From CAZPNX01 sp964518765 (GTDB taxonomy: Bacteria; Edwardsbacteria; AC1; EtOH8), in the NCBI GenBank assembly GCA_964518765.1, contig CAZFJC010000001.1, positions 124,001 through 188,000 on the forward strand: a stretch of DNA of 64,000 nucleotides. Reading direction: 5' to 3'. The position numbers were made by a program, and so were the translations under genes. Of the stretch, positions 22,603 through 31,343 are shown in pieces (position 1 is the first letter of the stretch; each line of letters starts with the position of its first letter). Under the pieces are notes generated by a model. That model saw only the letters and a list, made by a program, of their open reading frames with translations. It ran no database searches and had not been told where the DNA came from.

Positions 22603-24848
22603 GAATCCATCAGCTTCGGTATAGCCTCCTCCCAGGCCTCCCTCAGTTTCTCCACCGGCACCTCCACCAAGCCCTCTATCACAAAGAGGTCTCCTCCCAC
22701 CCTGCCAATTTTCATGAAGTCCACCCCCCGCTCCCCGGCCAGAGCCTTTAGTTCCGCCTCCGAGCCCTCCTTGGCGCTGATGACCGCCCGGGTCTGGTTC
22801 TCGCAGAAGAGCATGAAGTCGGGCCGGCCGGGCATCCCGTCCATGTCCACCACCACCCCCATGCTCCCCTCCTTTTTAAGGAAGGGACTAAGGGGTGGTC
22901 CGGATATGCAGCACTCGGCCAGGCAGCAGGCCAGCCCGCCCTCGGAGCAGTCGTGGGCCGACCTGACCAGCCCCTTTCCGATGGCCTCCAGCAGGAACTC
23001 GTGCAGGCCCCTCTCCCGGTCCAGGTCCAACTCCGGACATTTTCCGGCCACCGTACCGTGCAGAGCCTTGAGGTACTCCGAACCGCCGATGTCAGGTTTT
23101 CTCGACAGGTCGCCGGCCAGGAAAACGGCGTCGCCCTCTTCCTTGAACCACTGGGTGGTTATGTGTTCGAGCTTCTCGATCAGCCCCACCATGCCCACCA
23201 GCGGCGTGGGATAGACGCTGTGGGTCTGGCTCTCGTTGTACAAGCTGACGTTGCCCGAGATGACCGGCGCCTCCAGCACCCGGCAGGCCTTGGCCATGCC
23301 CTCCACCGCCTTTTTCATCTGGTAGAAGACTTCGGGCTTGTATGGGTTGCCGAAGTTTAGGCAGTTGGTCAGCCCCAGCGGCCGGGCCCCGGAGCAGGCC
23401 AGGTTGCGGGCCGCCTCGGCCACGGCGATGGCCCCGCCGGTGAAGGGGTCCAGATAGACGTAGCGCCCGTTGCCGTCGGTGCTCAAGGCGATGGCCTTTT
23501 GCGTCCCGCGTATCCTGAGGACGGCAGCGTCCGAGCCGGGAAGCACCACAGTGTTGGTCCGCACCTGGTGGTCGTACTGCTGGTAGGCCCATCTTTTACT
23601 GGCAATGGAAGGCGCTGCCAACAAAGATATTAAGGCTTTATTATAATCCTTTGGTTCAATTATGGAGTTCTGGTCGAAATCGTTGAGCTCGGCCAGGTAA
23701 GCCGGCTCCCGGCTCTCCCTTTCGTATACCGGCGCCTCGTCCACCAGGAACTTGACCGGGATGTCGGCGTAGACCTCGTCGCCCCACTTCACCCGCACCC
23801 GGCCGTCACCGGTGACCCTGCCAATCTCGGCGCAGTTCAGTTCCCACTTGTCGAAGATCTGTCTTATCTTCTCGACGTTCTCCGGCGGAGCGACCACCAC
23901 CATCCGCTCCTGGGACTCGGACAGCATGATCTCGTAGGGAGTCATCCCTTCCTCGCGCAACGGCACCTTGGAGACGTCCAGCTCGATTCCCGACCCTCCC
24001 CGGGAGGCCATCTCGATGGACGAGCTGGTGAGGCCGGCCGCCCCCATGTCCTGGATGCCGACCGCCAGTCCGGAATCGATCAGCTCCAATGTAGCCTCCA
24101 ACAACAGCTTCTTGGTGAAGGGGTCTCCTATCTGCACCGAGGGCCGCTTGTCCTGCGACTCGTCCGAGAGCTCCTCGGAGGCGAAGGTGGCCCCGTGGAT
24201 GCCGTCGCGGCCGGTGGTGGCCCCCACCGCCAGGATGGCGTTGCCCTGTCCGCTGGCGATTCCCCTGACTATCTTGCCGTGCTCCACCAGGCCAAGGGCC
24301 AGCACGTTGACCAGGGGGTTGGTGGTGTAGGATTCGTCGAAGTACACCTGCCCCCCCACGGTGGGGATGCCCACGCAGTTTCCGTAGTCGGCGATGCCCG
24401 AGACCACCCCGGAGAACAGGTGCCTCACATGCGGATCCGAAAGCTCGCCGAAATACAGAGGGTCCATGAGGGCTATCGGCCTGGCCCCCATGGTGAAGAC
24501 GTCCCGCAGGATGCCGCCGATGCCGGTGGCCGCGCCCTGATAGGGTTCGATGGCCGAGGGGTGGTTGTGGCTCTCGACCTTCATGGCTACCGCCAGCCCG
24601 TCGCCGATGTCCAGAATGCCGGCGTTCTCCCCCGGCCCCTGAAGCACCTGGGGGGCCTTGGTGGGAAAAAGCTTCAGCAGCGGCTTGGAGTTCTTGTAGG
24701 AGCAGTGCTCGGACCACAGAACCGAAAATATTCCCAGCTCGGTGTAGCTGATATCTCGGCCCATGATCTCCAGTATTTTGCGGTATTCCTCAATGCTCAG
24801 CCCGAAGCTGACCGCGGTCTTTTGGTCGGCTGCCGGCTCATTCTTCAT
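22599..24848 (-). CDS. purL: Phosphoribosylformylglycinamidine synthase subunit II
   Basis: 749 residues, the small PurL type that works with PurS and PurQ (both encoded just upstream) to convert FGAR to FGAM. Recognisable blocks include SEHCSYKNSKP, VKVESHNHPSAI-like AMKVESHNHPSAIEPYQGA, GGQVYFDESY and SAHDCSEGGLA. AGAGGG precedes ATG 24848. Between CCISG and the next conserved strand there is an extra peptide PPLSPFLKKEGS, encoded by a copy of the palindromic repeat found elsewhere between genes. The frame is kept, so the enzyme is probably active. Confidence 0.96.
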   Translation of the reverse strand: MKNEPAADQKTAVSFGLSIEEYRKILEIMGRDISYTELGIFSVLWSEHCSYKNSKPLLKLFPTKAPQVLQGPGENAGILDIGDGLAVAMKVESHNHPSAIEPYQGAATGIGGILRDVFTMGARPIALMDPLYFGELSDPHVRHLFSGVVSGIADYGNCVGIPTVGGQVYFDESYTTNPLVNVLALGLVEHGKIVRGIASGQGNAILAVGATTGRDGIHGATFASEELSDESQDKRPSVQIGDPFTKKLLLEATLELIDSGLAVGIQDMGAAGLTSSSIEMASRGGSGIELDVSKVPLREEGMTPYEIMLSESQERMVVVAPPENVEKIRQIFDKWELNCAEIGRVTGDGRVRVKWGDEVYADIPVKFLVDEAPVYERESREPAYLAELNDFDQNSIIEPKDYNKALISLLAAPSIASKRWAYQQYDHQVRTNTVVLPGSDAAVLRIRGTQKAIALSTDGNGRYVYLDPFTGGAIAVAEAARNLACSGARPLGLTNCLNFGNPYKPEVFYQMKKAVEGMAKACRVLEAPVISGNVSLYNESQTHSVYPTPLVGMVGLIEKLEHITTQWFKEEGDAVFLAGDLSRKPDIGGSEYLKALHGTVAGKCPELDLDRERGLHEFLLEAIGKGLVRSAHDCSEGGLACCLAECCISGPPLSPFLKKEGSMGVVVDMDGMPGRPDFMLFCENQTRAVISAKEGSEAELKALAGERGVDFMKIGRVGGDLFVIEGLVEVPVEKLREAWEEAIPKLMDS
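22852..22899. repeat. Palindromic repeat, family A, copy 2, inside purL
   Basis: 48 bp with outer arms ACCACCCC / AGGGGTGGT and inner arms TCCCCTCCTT / AAGGAAGGGA. 48 is a multiple of three, and the reading frame of purL passes through it, adding about 16 residues. Closest relatives in the window are intergenic. Confidence 0.75.
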
Positions 24849-25564
24849 TGTTCCCTCTGCTTTGTCCTTGGAGTTATTCCCAGGCTCTCCCGGTCCTTGC
24901 TGGATAGGAAGCTGCGGACCACCAGGGGGTCGAACTGCTTCCCGGCGTTGTCCAGAAGCTCTCGGACGGCCAAGGTGTGGCTCATCCTCTTCCGGTAAGG
25001 GCGGCTGGTGGTCATGGCATCGTAGGCGTCGGCCACGGCGATGATGCGCGACAGTAGAGATACCGAGTGGGCCAACTTGCGGGCCGGGTAGCCTCCCCCG
25101 TCAAAGCGCTCATGATGGTCGCGTATGATCGAGGCCGCCCACTCCAGCCGGGGGTAGCGGGAGAGGATGCGGAAGCCCCGTTCGGCGTGGCCCCTGACCT
25201 CGGCTGTCTCGTCTTCGTTCAGCGACCGATCCTTCTCCAGCATGACGCTGTCCACCTCCAGCTTCCCGAAGTCATGGAGCAGCGAGGCGATCTCCAGAGC
25301 CAGCATGTCCTTGGGGGAGAGCCTCAGCCGGTCGCCGATGGCCAGGGCGTAGCAGGTGACTCTTATCATATGTCCGTCGTGATAGGGCACCATCAAGTCG
25401 ATGTCGGCCGCCAGGGATCTCAGCTTCAGGAGCATCTCCTGCTGGGAGGGGATCTCCAGGATATCCTCCAGCCTCCGGAGGATGGTATTGACCTGGGCCG
25501 ATCCGTTTCCGTCGGTTGACGGGACGGCCGTCCTTTCCGGCGTCTGCTCCGGCGCGTTCGTCAT
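24845..25564 (-). CDS. HD-GYP domain protein (second of a tandem pair)
   Basis: 239 residues. HD-GYP features: LLHDFGK (metal-binding HD), a later H in GHAERGFRIL, HHERFDGGGYP and the AVADAYDAMTTSRPYRKRMS block. HD-GYP enzymes hydrolyse cyclic di-GMP. The N-terminal about 75 residues show no known sensor domain. It overlaps both neighbours by ATGA, between the first HD-GYP gene and purL. It is a clear paralogue of the upstream copy. Confidence 0.88.
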   Translation of the reverse strand: MTNAPEQTPERTAVPSTDGNGSAQVNTILRRLEDILEIPSQQEMLLKLRSLAADIDLMVPYHDGHMIRVTCYALAIGDRLRLSPKDMLALEIASLLHDFGKLEVDSVMLEKDRSLNEDETAEVRGHAERGFRILSRYPRLEWAASIIRDHHERFDGGGYPARKLAHSVSLLSRIIAVADAYDAMTTSRPYRKRMSHTLAVRELLDNAGKQFDPLVVRSFLSSKDRESLGITPRTKQREQ

Positions 25565-26286
25565 CCCGCTCGCCGCCTCCTGGCGCCCGAGGAGGGCTGC
25601 CTGCCGGAGAACATGCCGGCCGCCCTGGCCGCCATGGCGGCCACGTCCTTACGCCCTATAAAGTGCTCCACCACCTCCGGATCGAATTGCCTGCCGGAGT
25701 GGCGCACCAGCTCGGCCACCGCCTGCTGATGTGTCAGACGCCGGCGGTAGGGGCGGCTGGTGGTCATGGCGTCGTAGGCGTCGGCCACGGCGATGATGCG
25801 GGAAAGCAGCAAGATGTCGTGCCCTTTCTTGCGGTTGGGATAGCCGCTGCCGTCGAAGCGCTCGTGGTGGTCGCGGATGATGTGGGCCACCTTCTCCAGC
25901 TTGGGGAATCCGGAGACTATGTGGTAGCCCCGCTCTGCGTGATGCCTGACCTCGGCCGATTCGTCGGCCGAGAGCGACTCCTCTTTGTCCAGGGTCACCG
26001 CCTCCACCCCCACCTTGCCGAAATCGTGAAGCAGGGCCGCTATCTCCAGGGTCAGCAGGTCCTCCTGGGGAAGCTTCATCCGCAGCCCGATGGCCACCGA
26101 GTAGAAGGTCACCCGGATCATGTGCCCATCGTAGTAGGGGACCAGCCGGTCGATCTCGGCCGCCAGGGTCCTCAGCCGGTAGATCATCTCCCTCTGGTCG
26201 CCGGCCAGGATCTCGTCCAGCCTCTTCAGCAGCGCGGCGATGGCGCCGACGTCCGTCTTGCGGGCCTGCTTCAGGCGACGGGGCAT
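25561..26286 (-). CDS. HD-GYP domain protein (first of a tandem pair)
   Basis: 241 residues, with LLHDFGKVGVEA, RHHAERGYHI, DHHERFDGSGYPN and AVADAYDAMTTSRPYRRRLT. All the usual metal and GYP residues appear kept, so a c-di-GMP phosphodiesterase activity is likely. A basic C-terminal tail (GARRRRAG) is unusual. Its start overlaps the end of purQ by 16 bp. The pair probably arose by tandem duplication within the purine operon. Confidence 0.88.
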   Translation of the reverse strand: MPRRLKQARKTDVGAIAALLKRLDEILAGDQREMIYRLRTLAAEIDRLVPYYDGHMIRVTFYSVAIGLRMKLPQEDLLTLEIAALLHDFGKVGVEAVTLDKEESLSADESAEVRHHAERGYHIVSGFPKLEKVAHIIRDHHERFDGSGYPNRKKGHDILLLSRIIAVADAYDAMTTSRPYRRRLTHQQAVAELVRHSGRQFDPEVVEHFIGRKDVAAMAARAAGMFSGRQPSSGARRRRAG

Positions 26287-26978
26287 CCCTGCTCCAGGTG
26301 CTTTTTGATAGACATGAACAGCGCCAGGCCGTCACTGGACCCCAACAGGCTTTCCATGGCCCGCTCCGGGTGCGGCATCATGCCCAGCACATTGCCCTTC
26401 CGGTTGCAGATGCCGGCGATGTCGTCCAGCGAGCCGTTGGGGTTAGCCGAACCTTCGGTCCGCCCTTCGGCGTCGCAGTAGCGGAAGACCACCCGGTCCG
26501 AGGATCGCAGCTGCTCCAGGGTAGCCTGGTCGGCGAAATAGTTGCCCTCCTTGTGGGCCACCGGTATCCTGATGACCTGACCTTTCCTGAGCTCCCGGGT
26601 GAAGGGCAGCCGGTCGTTCTCCACCCGAAGATGGACGGTGCGGCAGACGAATTTTAAGCCGCGGTTGACCAACATGGCCCCGGGCAGCAGTCCGCACTCC
26701 AACAGGATCTGGAAGCCGTTACAGATTCCGATAACCGGCCCCCCTCGTTCGGCGAACTCGATTACCCGCTGCATTATCGGCGAGAAGCGGGCGATGGCCC
26801 CGGTTCGCAGATAGTCTCCGTAGGAGAATCCGCCGGGCAGGATAACACAGTCGAAGCCATCCAGCCGGTCCCGGCGGTGCCAGACGTACTCCGCCCGGCA
26901 GCCGATGCCATCGATGACGGCCCGGTAGCAGTCGTAGTCGCAGTTCGACCCGGGGAAGGTGACGACGGCGAACTTCAT
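26271..26978 (-). CDS. purQ: Phosphoribosylformylglycinamidine synthase subunit I (glutaminase)
   Basis: 235 residues from ATG 26978, which overlaps the purS stop (ATGA); the longer open frame upstream runs into purS. Class I glutamine amidotransferase: VVTFPGSNCDYD, LPGGFSYGDYLR, catalytic Cys in GVCNG-type GICNGFQIL, and His/Glu in MMPHPERA. It supplies ammonia to PurL. The order purS-purQ-purL is kept but two HD-GYP genes are inserted before purL. Confidence 0.96.
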   Translation of the reverse strand: MKFAVVTFPGSNCDYDCYRAVIDGIGCRAEYVWHRRDRLDGFDCVILPGGFSYGDYLRTGAIARFSPIMQRVIEFAERGGPVIGICNGFQILLECGLLPGAMLVNRGLKFVCRTVHLRVENDRLPFTRELRKGQVIRIPVAHKEGNYFADQATLEQLRSSDRVVFRYCDAEGRTEGSANPNGSLDDIAGICNRKGNVLGMMPHPERAMESLLGSSDGLALFMSIKKHLEQGCPVA

Positions 26979-27226
26979 CCCTGGGGGACCAGTCGGTAGC
27001 TGTAGGCTTCGATCACCGGATTGGACAGCACCTCGCGGCACATCCTCTCCAACTGTGGCTTAACCTCCTCCTCGTCCGAGGCCTGGAAGGATAGCTGGAT
27101 AAGTTTGCCGAACCTGACATCGGCCACCGAGCTGTATCCTAGGGATTCCAGGGATCGCCTGAGGGTGGCCCCCTGAGGATCGAGCACCCCGGGTTTCAGG
27201 GTGACGTGTATCTCAGCTCGGATCAT
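26975..27226 (-). CDS. purS: Phosphoribosylformylglycinamidine synthase subunit PurS
   Basis: 83 residues, normal size. LKPGVLDPQGATLRRSLESLG and VRFGKLIQLSF are the standard PurS features. It bridges PurL and PurQ in the FGAM synthase complex. It overlaps pssA and purQ by ATGA on each side. Confidence 0.94.
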   Translation of the reverse strand: MIRAEIHVTLKPGVLDPQGATLRRSLESLGYSSVADVRFGKLIQLSFQASDEEEVKPQLERMCREVLSNPVIEAYSYRLVPQG

Positions 27227-27981
27227 TTCGCTGCCTCCGAATTCTTGTTTTTCTTTCTAAAACCGCCTAGGGCCCGGGCCAGGTAGCCGGCCAATTGCCG
27301 GGCCAAGCCATAGAGGATGTAGCCGGCGGCTATGGGGAACAGCATGTACTGCGGCCTCATGACGATGCCGATCAGGGCCAGCAACAGCATCAGGTAGGCC
27401 AGGTATGATTTGAAGCTATTGGCGGTCAGCTTGGGCAGGGGCGGGTACTCGAAGCGGCTGATCATCAGAAGCGACAGCAGCAGCAGAAAAAAGGGTACCA
27501 GCTTGGGGTAACACAACCCGTCCGACACCCGATAGCAGAAGATGACGTAGCTGACCACCGCCCCGCCGGCCGCCGGGGCCGGCAGGCCGGAGAAAGCCCC
27601 CTTCTCCAATAGATTCTTTTGGGAGACGTTGAACCTGGCCAAGCGGATGACTCCACAGGCCACGAATCCGAAGGCGGCCAGGATGCCAAAAAGCCTGAAC
27701 GGGGGCAGAGCCAGAAGGTAGGCGACCAGGGCCGGGGCCATCACGAAGGAGATGGCGTCGGAAAGAGAGTCGAACTCCACCCCGAAGCGGCTGGTATGGC
27801 TCGAGAGCCTGGCGGCCATGCCGTCCACCCCGTCGAAGACGGCCGCCAGCACCACCAGCCAGGAGGCGGTCAGATGGTGGCCCCGGGCAGCCTCCAGGAT
27901 GGCCAGCATACCGCAGAAAAGGTTGCCGCTGGTGAAGACCGACGGCAGGAAGGCCGGTGTTTTTAATCTCGATTGGGCCAT
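27223..27981 (-). CDS. pssA: CDP-diacylglycerol-serine O-phosphatidyltransferase
   Basis: 252 residues, multi-pass membrane enzyme. The CDP-alcohol phosphotransferase signature D-G-x2-A-R-x8-G-x3-D-x3-D is seen in FDGVDGMAARLSS and FGVEFDSLSD (residues about 47-70). An early FLPSVFTSGNLFCGMLAI helix is typical of PssA. It makes phosphatidylserine for the Psd encoded just upstream; the two genes overlap by 19 bp. Confidence 0.93.
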   Translation of the reverse strand: MAQSRLKTPAFLPSVFTSGNLFCGMLAILEAARGHHLTASWLVVLAAVFDGVDGMAARLSSHTSRFGVEFDSLSDAISFVMAPALVAYLLALPPFRLFGILAAFGFVACGVIRLARFNVSQKNLLEKGAFSGLPAPAAGGAVVSYVIFCYRVSDGLCYPKLVPFFLLLLSLLMISRFEYPPLPKLTANSFKSYLAYLMLLLALIGIVMRPQYMLFPIAAGYILYGLARQLAGYLARALGGFRKKNKNSEAAK

Positions 27982-28622
27982 TTAGCCGCGATGGCCGTCT
28001 CCCCGGCTCGGACCGACTGTCCGGTTTTAACCGCAAGCGACCATTCCAGGGGCATCAGCACGTCCAGCCTGGAGCCCAGCTTGATCAGCCCCATCCGCTG
28101 GCCGGCCCACACCTCTTCCCCCACCTCGGGATGGCACACTATCCTGCGGGCCACCAAGCCGGCTATCTGTTTGACCAGCACCTTCCCTTGCGCTGTCTCT
28201 AGGCCTAGGTGCATCTGCTCGTTGTCGGTGGAGGCCTTGTCCCGGTAAGCCGGCAAAAATCTCCCGGGATAGTATTTTTTGTAGGCCACCTTTCCCGAGG
28301 TCGGAATGCGGTTCACATGAACGTTAAGGGGAGACATAAAGATGCTGACTTGCCTGGCCCGTCCCCGGATGAACGATGGCTCGTCGACCTCGGCCACCAC
28401 CACCACCCGCCCATCGGCCGGCGAGACCACCTTATCCGGCTCCGCGGGAGCCACCCTGTCGGGATCCCGGAAGAAAAACACTAGGAAGAGGGTTGCCGCC
28501 GCGGCCGCGGCCGTCAACCAGAGTGGGGCCCGGTGTCGCAGCATCAGCCAGGCGCAGGCGCTCAGGAGCGCCAGGGCTGCGGCCGGGATAATCAGGGACA
28601 AACCTTCTGAGGCCAGCCTCAA
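27963..28622 (-). CDS. psd: Phosphatidylserine decarboxylase proenzyme, short type
   Basis: 219 residues. Two N-terminal hydrophobic segments, then FFRDPDR, VSPADGRV, SIFMSPLNVHVNR and the self-cleavage site LGSR near residue 180, where Ser becomes the pyruvoyl group. It converts phosphatidylserine to phosphatidylethanolamine. It overlaps the GGDEF gene by ATGA and pssA by 19 bp. Confidence 0.94.
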   Translation of the reverse strand: MRLASEGLSLIIPAAALALLSACAWLMLRHRAPLWLTAAAAAATLFLVFFFRDPDRVAPAEPDKVVSPADGRVVVVAEVDEPSFIRGRARQVSIFMSPLNVHVNRIPTSGKVAYKKYYPGRFLPAYRDKASTDNEQMHLGLETAQGKVLVKQIAGLVARRIVCHPEVGEEVWAGQRMGLIKLGSRLDVLMPLEWSLAVKTGQSVRAGETAIAAKWPNRD

Positions 28623-29839
28623 GCGTCGGCCTCCGGGTACTGGCTGATGATGAGATTGCCGCCCCGCTGCTGGCCCTCGGCCAACAGCTTGAAGGCCCGC
28701 TCCATCAGCGGCGGGATGGTGATGCCGTCGTCGGGGAAGGTCATCACCGCGATGCTGACCGTGATCTGCTGGTGGGAGAACATCTGGTCCCGGATGGCCG
28801 GATCCTCGTTGATGATCTTGCGGATCTTCTCGGCGAACTGGATGGCTTGGGGCTTCTCCGTCTCCAGCAGGATCACTCCGAACTTGTCCTCGTCCAGCCG
28901 GCAGGAGATGTCGATCTTGCGAACGTGTTCGACCAGCAAAGCTCCCACCCTCATCAGCAACTTGTCGGCAGCCACCGCCCCGTTGCTCTCGATGAAGGAT
29001 AGGTAGTTATCCAGGTCCAGCAGGGCGAACGACACCCGGTGTCCGAATCGCCTGGCCCGGTTGACCTCGGTCACCGCCCGGTCGTCAAAGAAGCGGCGGT
29101 TGAAGAGGCCGGTAAGGTTGTCCCGGGTGGAGAGCTGATCGAAAAGACGGGCGTTGTCCAAGGCCATGGAGCCCAGGCTCTGGTAGATCAGCAGCAGGTC
29201 GCGCTCCTCTTTGGAGCGCCTCTGGGTCTTGCCGGCGGCCACCACCCCCAGCAAGATGTCGTGCTGGATGAATGGTATGCAGAAAACCGGGGCGATACCT
29301 TTCTCCTTGGTCTGCTCCAGCTTCTGCTTCACCAGATTGCTCTCCAGCTGGAAATCCTCCTTGGTCATGGTCACCCGCTTGGCCGCGGTGTGCCCCACAT
29401 AGCCCTCGCCCACCTTGACGATGAGGTTATTGGCCACCTCCGGCGGGATGCCGATGGAGGTAAAGACCACCAAGTCCTGTCTGCCCTCGTTGTAGCGGAA
29501 GAAGGCCAGCTCCTCGGCGTCGAACAGCTGTTGGGCGATGCGGATCAGCAGGTGCGGCAGCTTCTCCTGCTCCACCTTGCCGCCCAGGGTCCGGGCCAGC
29601 TCCAGCAGCACCATGAAGGCGTGCGAGCGCTCGTGGCTCTCTTTCTCCAGGTTGGTCAGGCTGCACTTGAGGTTGGTAGCCATCTCCTTGAGACGGCGTT
29701 CCTCAAGCCGGAAGCGGTTGGCCTCCTCCTCCCGCGTCTTGCACTCAATGGCCAGCTTGGCCGCCTTGCCGCTGGTCACCAGGAAGGAAATGAAGAAGAT
29801 GACCGCCGCCGCCGCGGCGATGATGAAAAGCATTGTCAT
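28619..29839 (-). CDS. Membrane-anchored GAF protein with degenerate GGDEF domain
   Basis: 406 residues: one N-terminal transmembrane helix (about 5-22), a coiled coil (about 28-80), a GAF-like domain (about 85-225) and a GGDEF-fold domain (about 240-395) starting DNLTGLFNRRFF. The active-site loop reads RLDEDKFGVIL, so GG(D/E)EF is replaced by LDEDKF. That loss makes diguanylate cyclase activity unlikely; the domain may bind nucleotides or serve as a scaffold. It lies between purB and psd, with a 17-bp gap and an ATGA overlap. Confidence 0.85.
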   Translation of the reverse strand: MTMLFIIAAAAAVIFFISFLVTSGKAAKLAIECKTREEEANRFRLEERRLKEMATNLKCSLTNLEKESHERSHAFMVLLELARTLGGKVEQEKLPHLLIRIAQQLFDAEELAFFRYNEGRQDLVVFTSIGIPPEVANNLIVKVGEGYVGHTAAKRVTMTKEDFQLESNLVKQKLEQTKEKGIAPVFCIPFIQHDILLGVVAAGKTQRRSKEERDLLLIYQSLGSMALDNARLFDQLSTRDNLTGLFNRRFFDDRAVTEVNRARRFGHRVSFALLDLDNYLSFIESNGAVAADKLLMRVGALLVEHVRKIDISCRLDEDKFGVILLETEKPQAIQFAEKIRKIINEDPAIRDQMFSHQQITVSIAVMTFPDDGITIPPLMERAFKLLAEGQQRGGNLIISQYPEADA

Positions 29840-29856
29840 GGCACCGACTCCAAGTT

Positions 29857-31149
29857 TTACAATCCGATACGTTCGAAGATCCTGTCCACCCGTGACAGGT
29901 ACCGGTTCAGGTCGAAGGCGTCGTCCAGCTCCCGGGGCGAGAGGTGTCCGGAGACGGTCGAGTCGCCTTCGGCCAGCTGGCGGAGCGAGCCTCCGCCCTC
30001 CCAGACCCGCATGGAGAGCCGCTGGACGACCGAGTAAGCCTCCTCGCGGGACAGGCCGGCCTTAACCAGCGCCAATAGAAGGGACTGGGAGCAGTAAAGG
30101 CCGCCAGAGGCCTCCAGATTGGTCCGCATCCTGTCCGGGTATACCCGCAGGCCCTTGACCAGCCAGCAGGCTTTTTCCAGCATGTAATCAAGCACGATGG
30201 CGCTGTCCGGGATGATCACCCGTTCAGCCGAGGAGTGAGAGATGTCGCGTTCATGCCACAGAGCCACGTTCTCCAGCCCGGCCAGGGCGTTGGCCCGCAG
30301 AAGCCGGGCCAGGCCGCACAGTCGCTCGCAGACGATGGGGTTGCGCTTGTGGGGCATGGCCGAGGAGCCCTTCTGCTTGGCAGAGAAAGGCTCCTCGGCC
30401 TCGCGCACCTCGGTGCGCTGCAGGTGGCGTACCTCCAGGGCCATTTTCTCGATGGTGGCCGCCGCCAGAGCTAAAACGCATAGGAACTCGGCGTGGCGGT
30501 CGCGCTGGACCACCTGGGTGGAGACCGGCTCCGGCTTCAATTCCAGTTCACGGCAGACGTGCTCCTCCACCGCGGGGTCGATGTGGGCGAAGGTCCCTAC
30601 CGCCCCGGATATCTTGCCGCAGGAGACCGCCTCCACCGCCCGCTCCAGGCGCGCCCGGTTGCGCAGGCACTCCTGCCACCACAGGGCCAGCTTGAGCCCG
30701 AAGGCGGTGGGCTCGGCGTGGACCCCGTGGCTACGTCCCATGATGGGGGTGTGCTTGAACTCGACCGCCCTCTCCTTCAGGGCCGCGGCCAGCCGATCCA
30801 TCCCGGATAAAAGCTCCTGCCCCGCCTCCTTCATCAGCACCGCCCAGGCGGTGTCCAACACGTCGGACGAGGTCATGCCCAGGTGGAGGTAGCGCGACGA
30901 GGGCCCCACCTTCTCCCCCACCGCCGTCAGGAAGGCGATGACGTCGTGCTGGACCTCGGCCTCGATCTGTTTGATCCGGTCGATATCGAACCCGGCCCTC
31001 TCCCTGATGGCCTTGAGGTCGGCATCCGGTATCAGGCCAAGCCGGTGCTGGGCTTCGCAGGCCAGCAACTCGATGCGAAGCCAGGTCTCGAACTTGTGCT
31101 CTTCGCTCCAGATGGCCCCCATCCGGGGCCGGGTGTAGCGGTCGATCAT
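29857..31149 (-). CDS. purB: Adenylosuccinate lyase
   Basis: 430 residues from ATG 31149, where MIDRYTRPRMGAIWSEE gives the family N-terminus; the open frame further upstream crosses intergenic repeat sequence. The fumarase/aspartase signature GSSAMPHKRNP (residues about 260-270) and TSSDVLDT are present. It cleaves SAICAR and adenylosuccinate in purine synthesis. It is the first gene of the run ending with purL. No good ribosome site is seen; a TATATT box lies 12 nt before ATG. Confidence 0.96.
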   Translation of the reverse strand: MIDRYTRPRMGAIWSEEHKFETWLRIELLACEAQHRLGLIPDADLKAIRERAGFDIDRIKQIEAEVQHDVIAFLTAVGEKVGPSSRYLHLGMTSSDVLDTAWAVLMKEAGQELLSGMDRLAAALKERAVEFKHTPIMGRSHGVHAEPTAFGLKLALWWQECLRNRARLERAVEAVSCGKISGAVGTFAHIDPAVEEHVCRELELKPEPVSTQVVQRDRHAEFLCVLALAAATIEKMALEVRHLQRTEVREAEEPFSAKQKGSSAMPHKRNPIVCERLCGLARLLRANALAGLENVALWHERDISHSSAERVIIPDSAIVLDYMLEKACWLVKGLRVYPDRMRTNLEASGGLYCSQSLLLALVKAGLSREEAYSVVQRLSMRVWEGGGSLRQLAEGDSTVSGHLSPRELDDAFDLNRYLSRVDRIFERIGL

Positions 31150-31165
31150 CGGTATTGACTTAATA

Positions 31166-31337
31166 TAAATGTCACCCTGAGGTCTGCCCAGATGCTCTGC
31201 CGGATGAAGGATGAAACATTTTGTTGATTGATTGTTCCGCAGCAACAAGCGAGATGCAGTATGCGCAAGTGATTTGTAGGCCGATTTTGCCAACCCTCAA
31301 CCTGCCAGGCCAGGAGATACCCCGGGATGACACTGTT
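31166..31337. repeat. Degenerate repeat, family C, between purB and the Crp gene
   Basis: Contains GTCACCCTGAGG, a CTGCC-GGATGAAGGATGA block and, at the far end, CTGCCAGG-CCGGGATGACA, elements of the family C repeat. Nothing else is recognised in this gap of about 190 bp. Confidence 0.5.
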
Positions 31338-31343
31338 AACCTC

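Noticed and set aside
22348..23214. Plus-strand open frame across the tip 3/purL boundary
   Set aside because: Antisense to two coding regions and crosses a terminator; no support.
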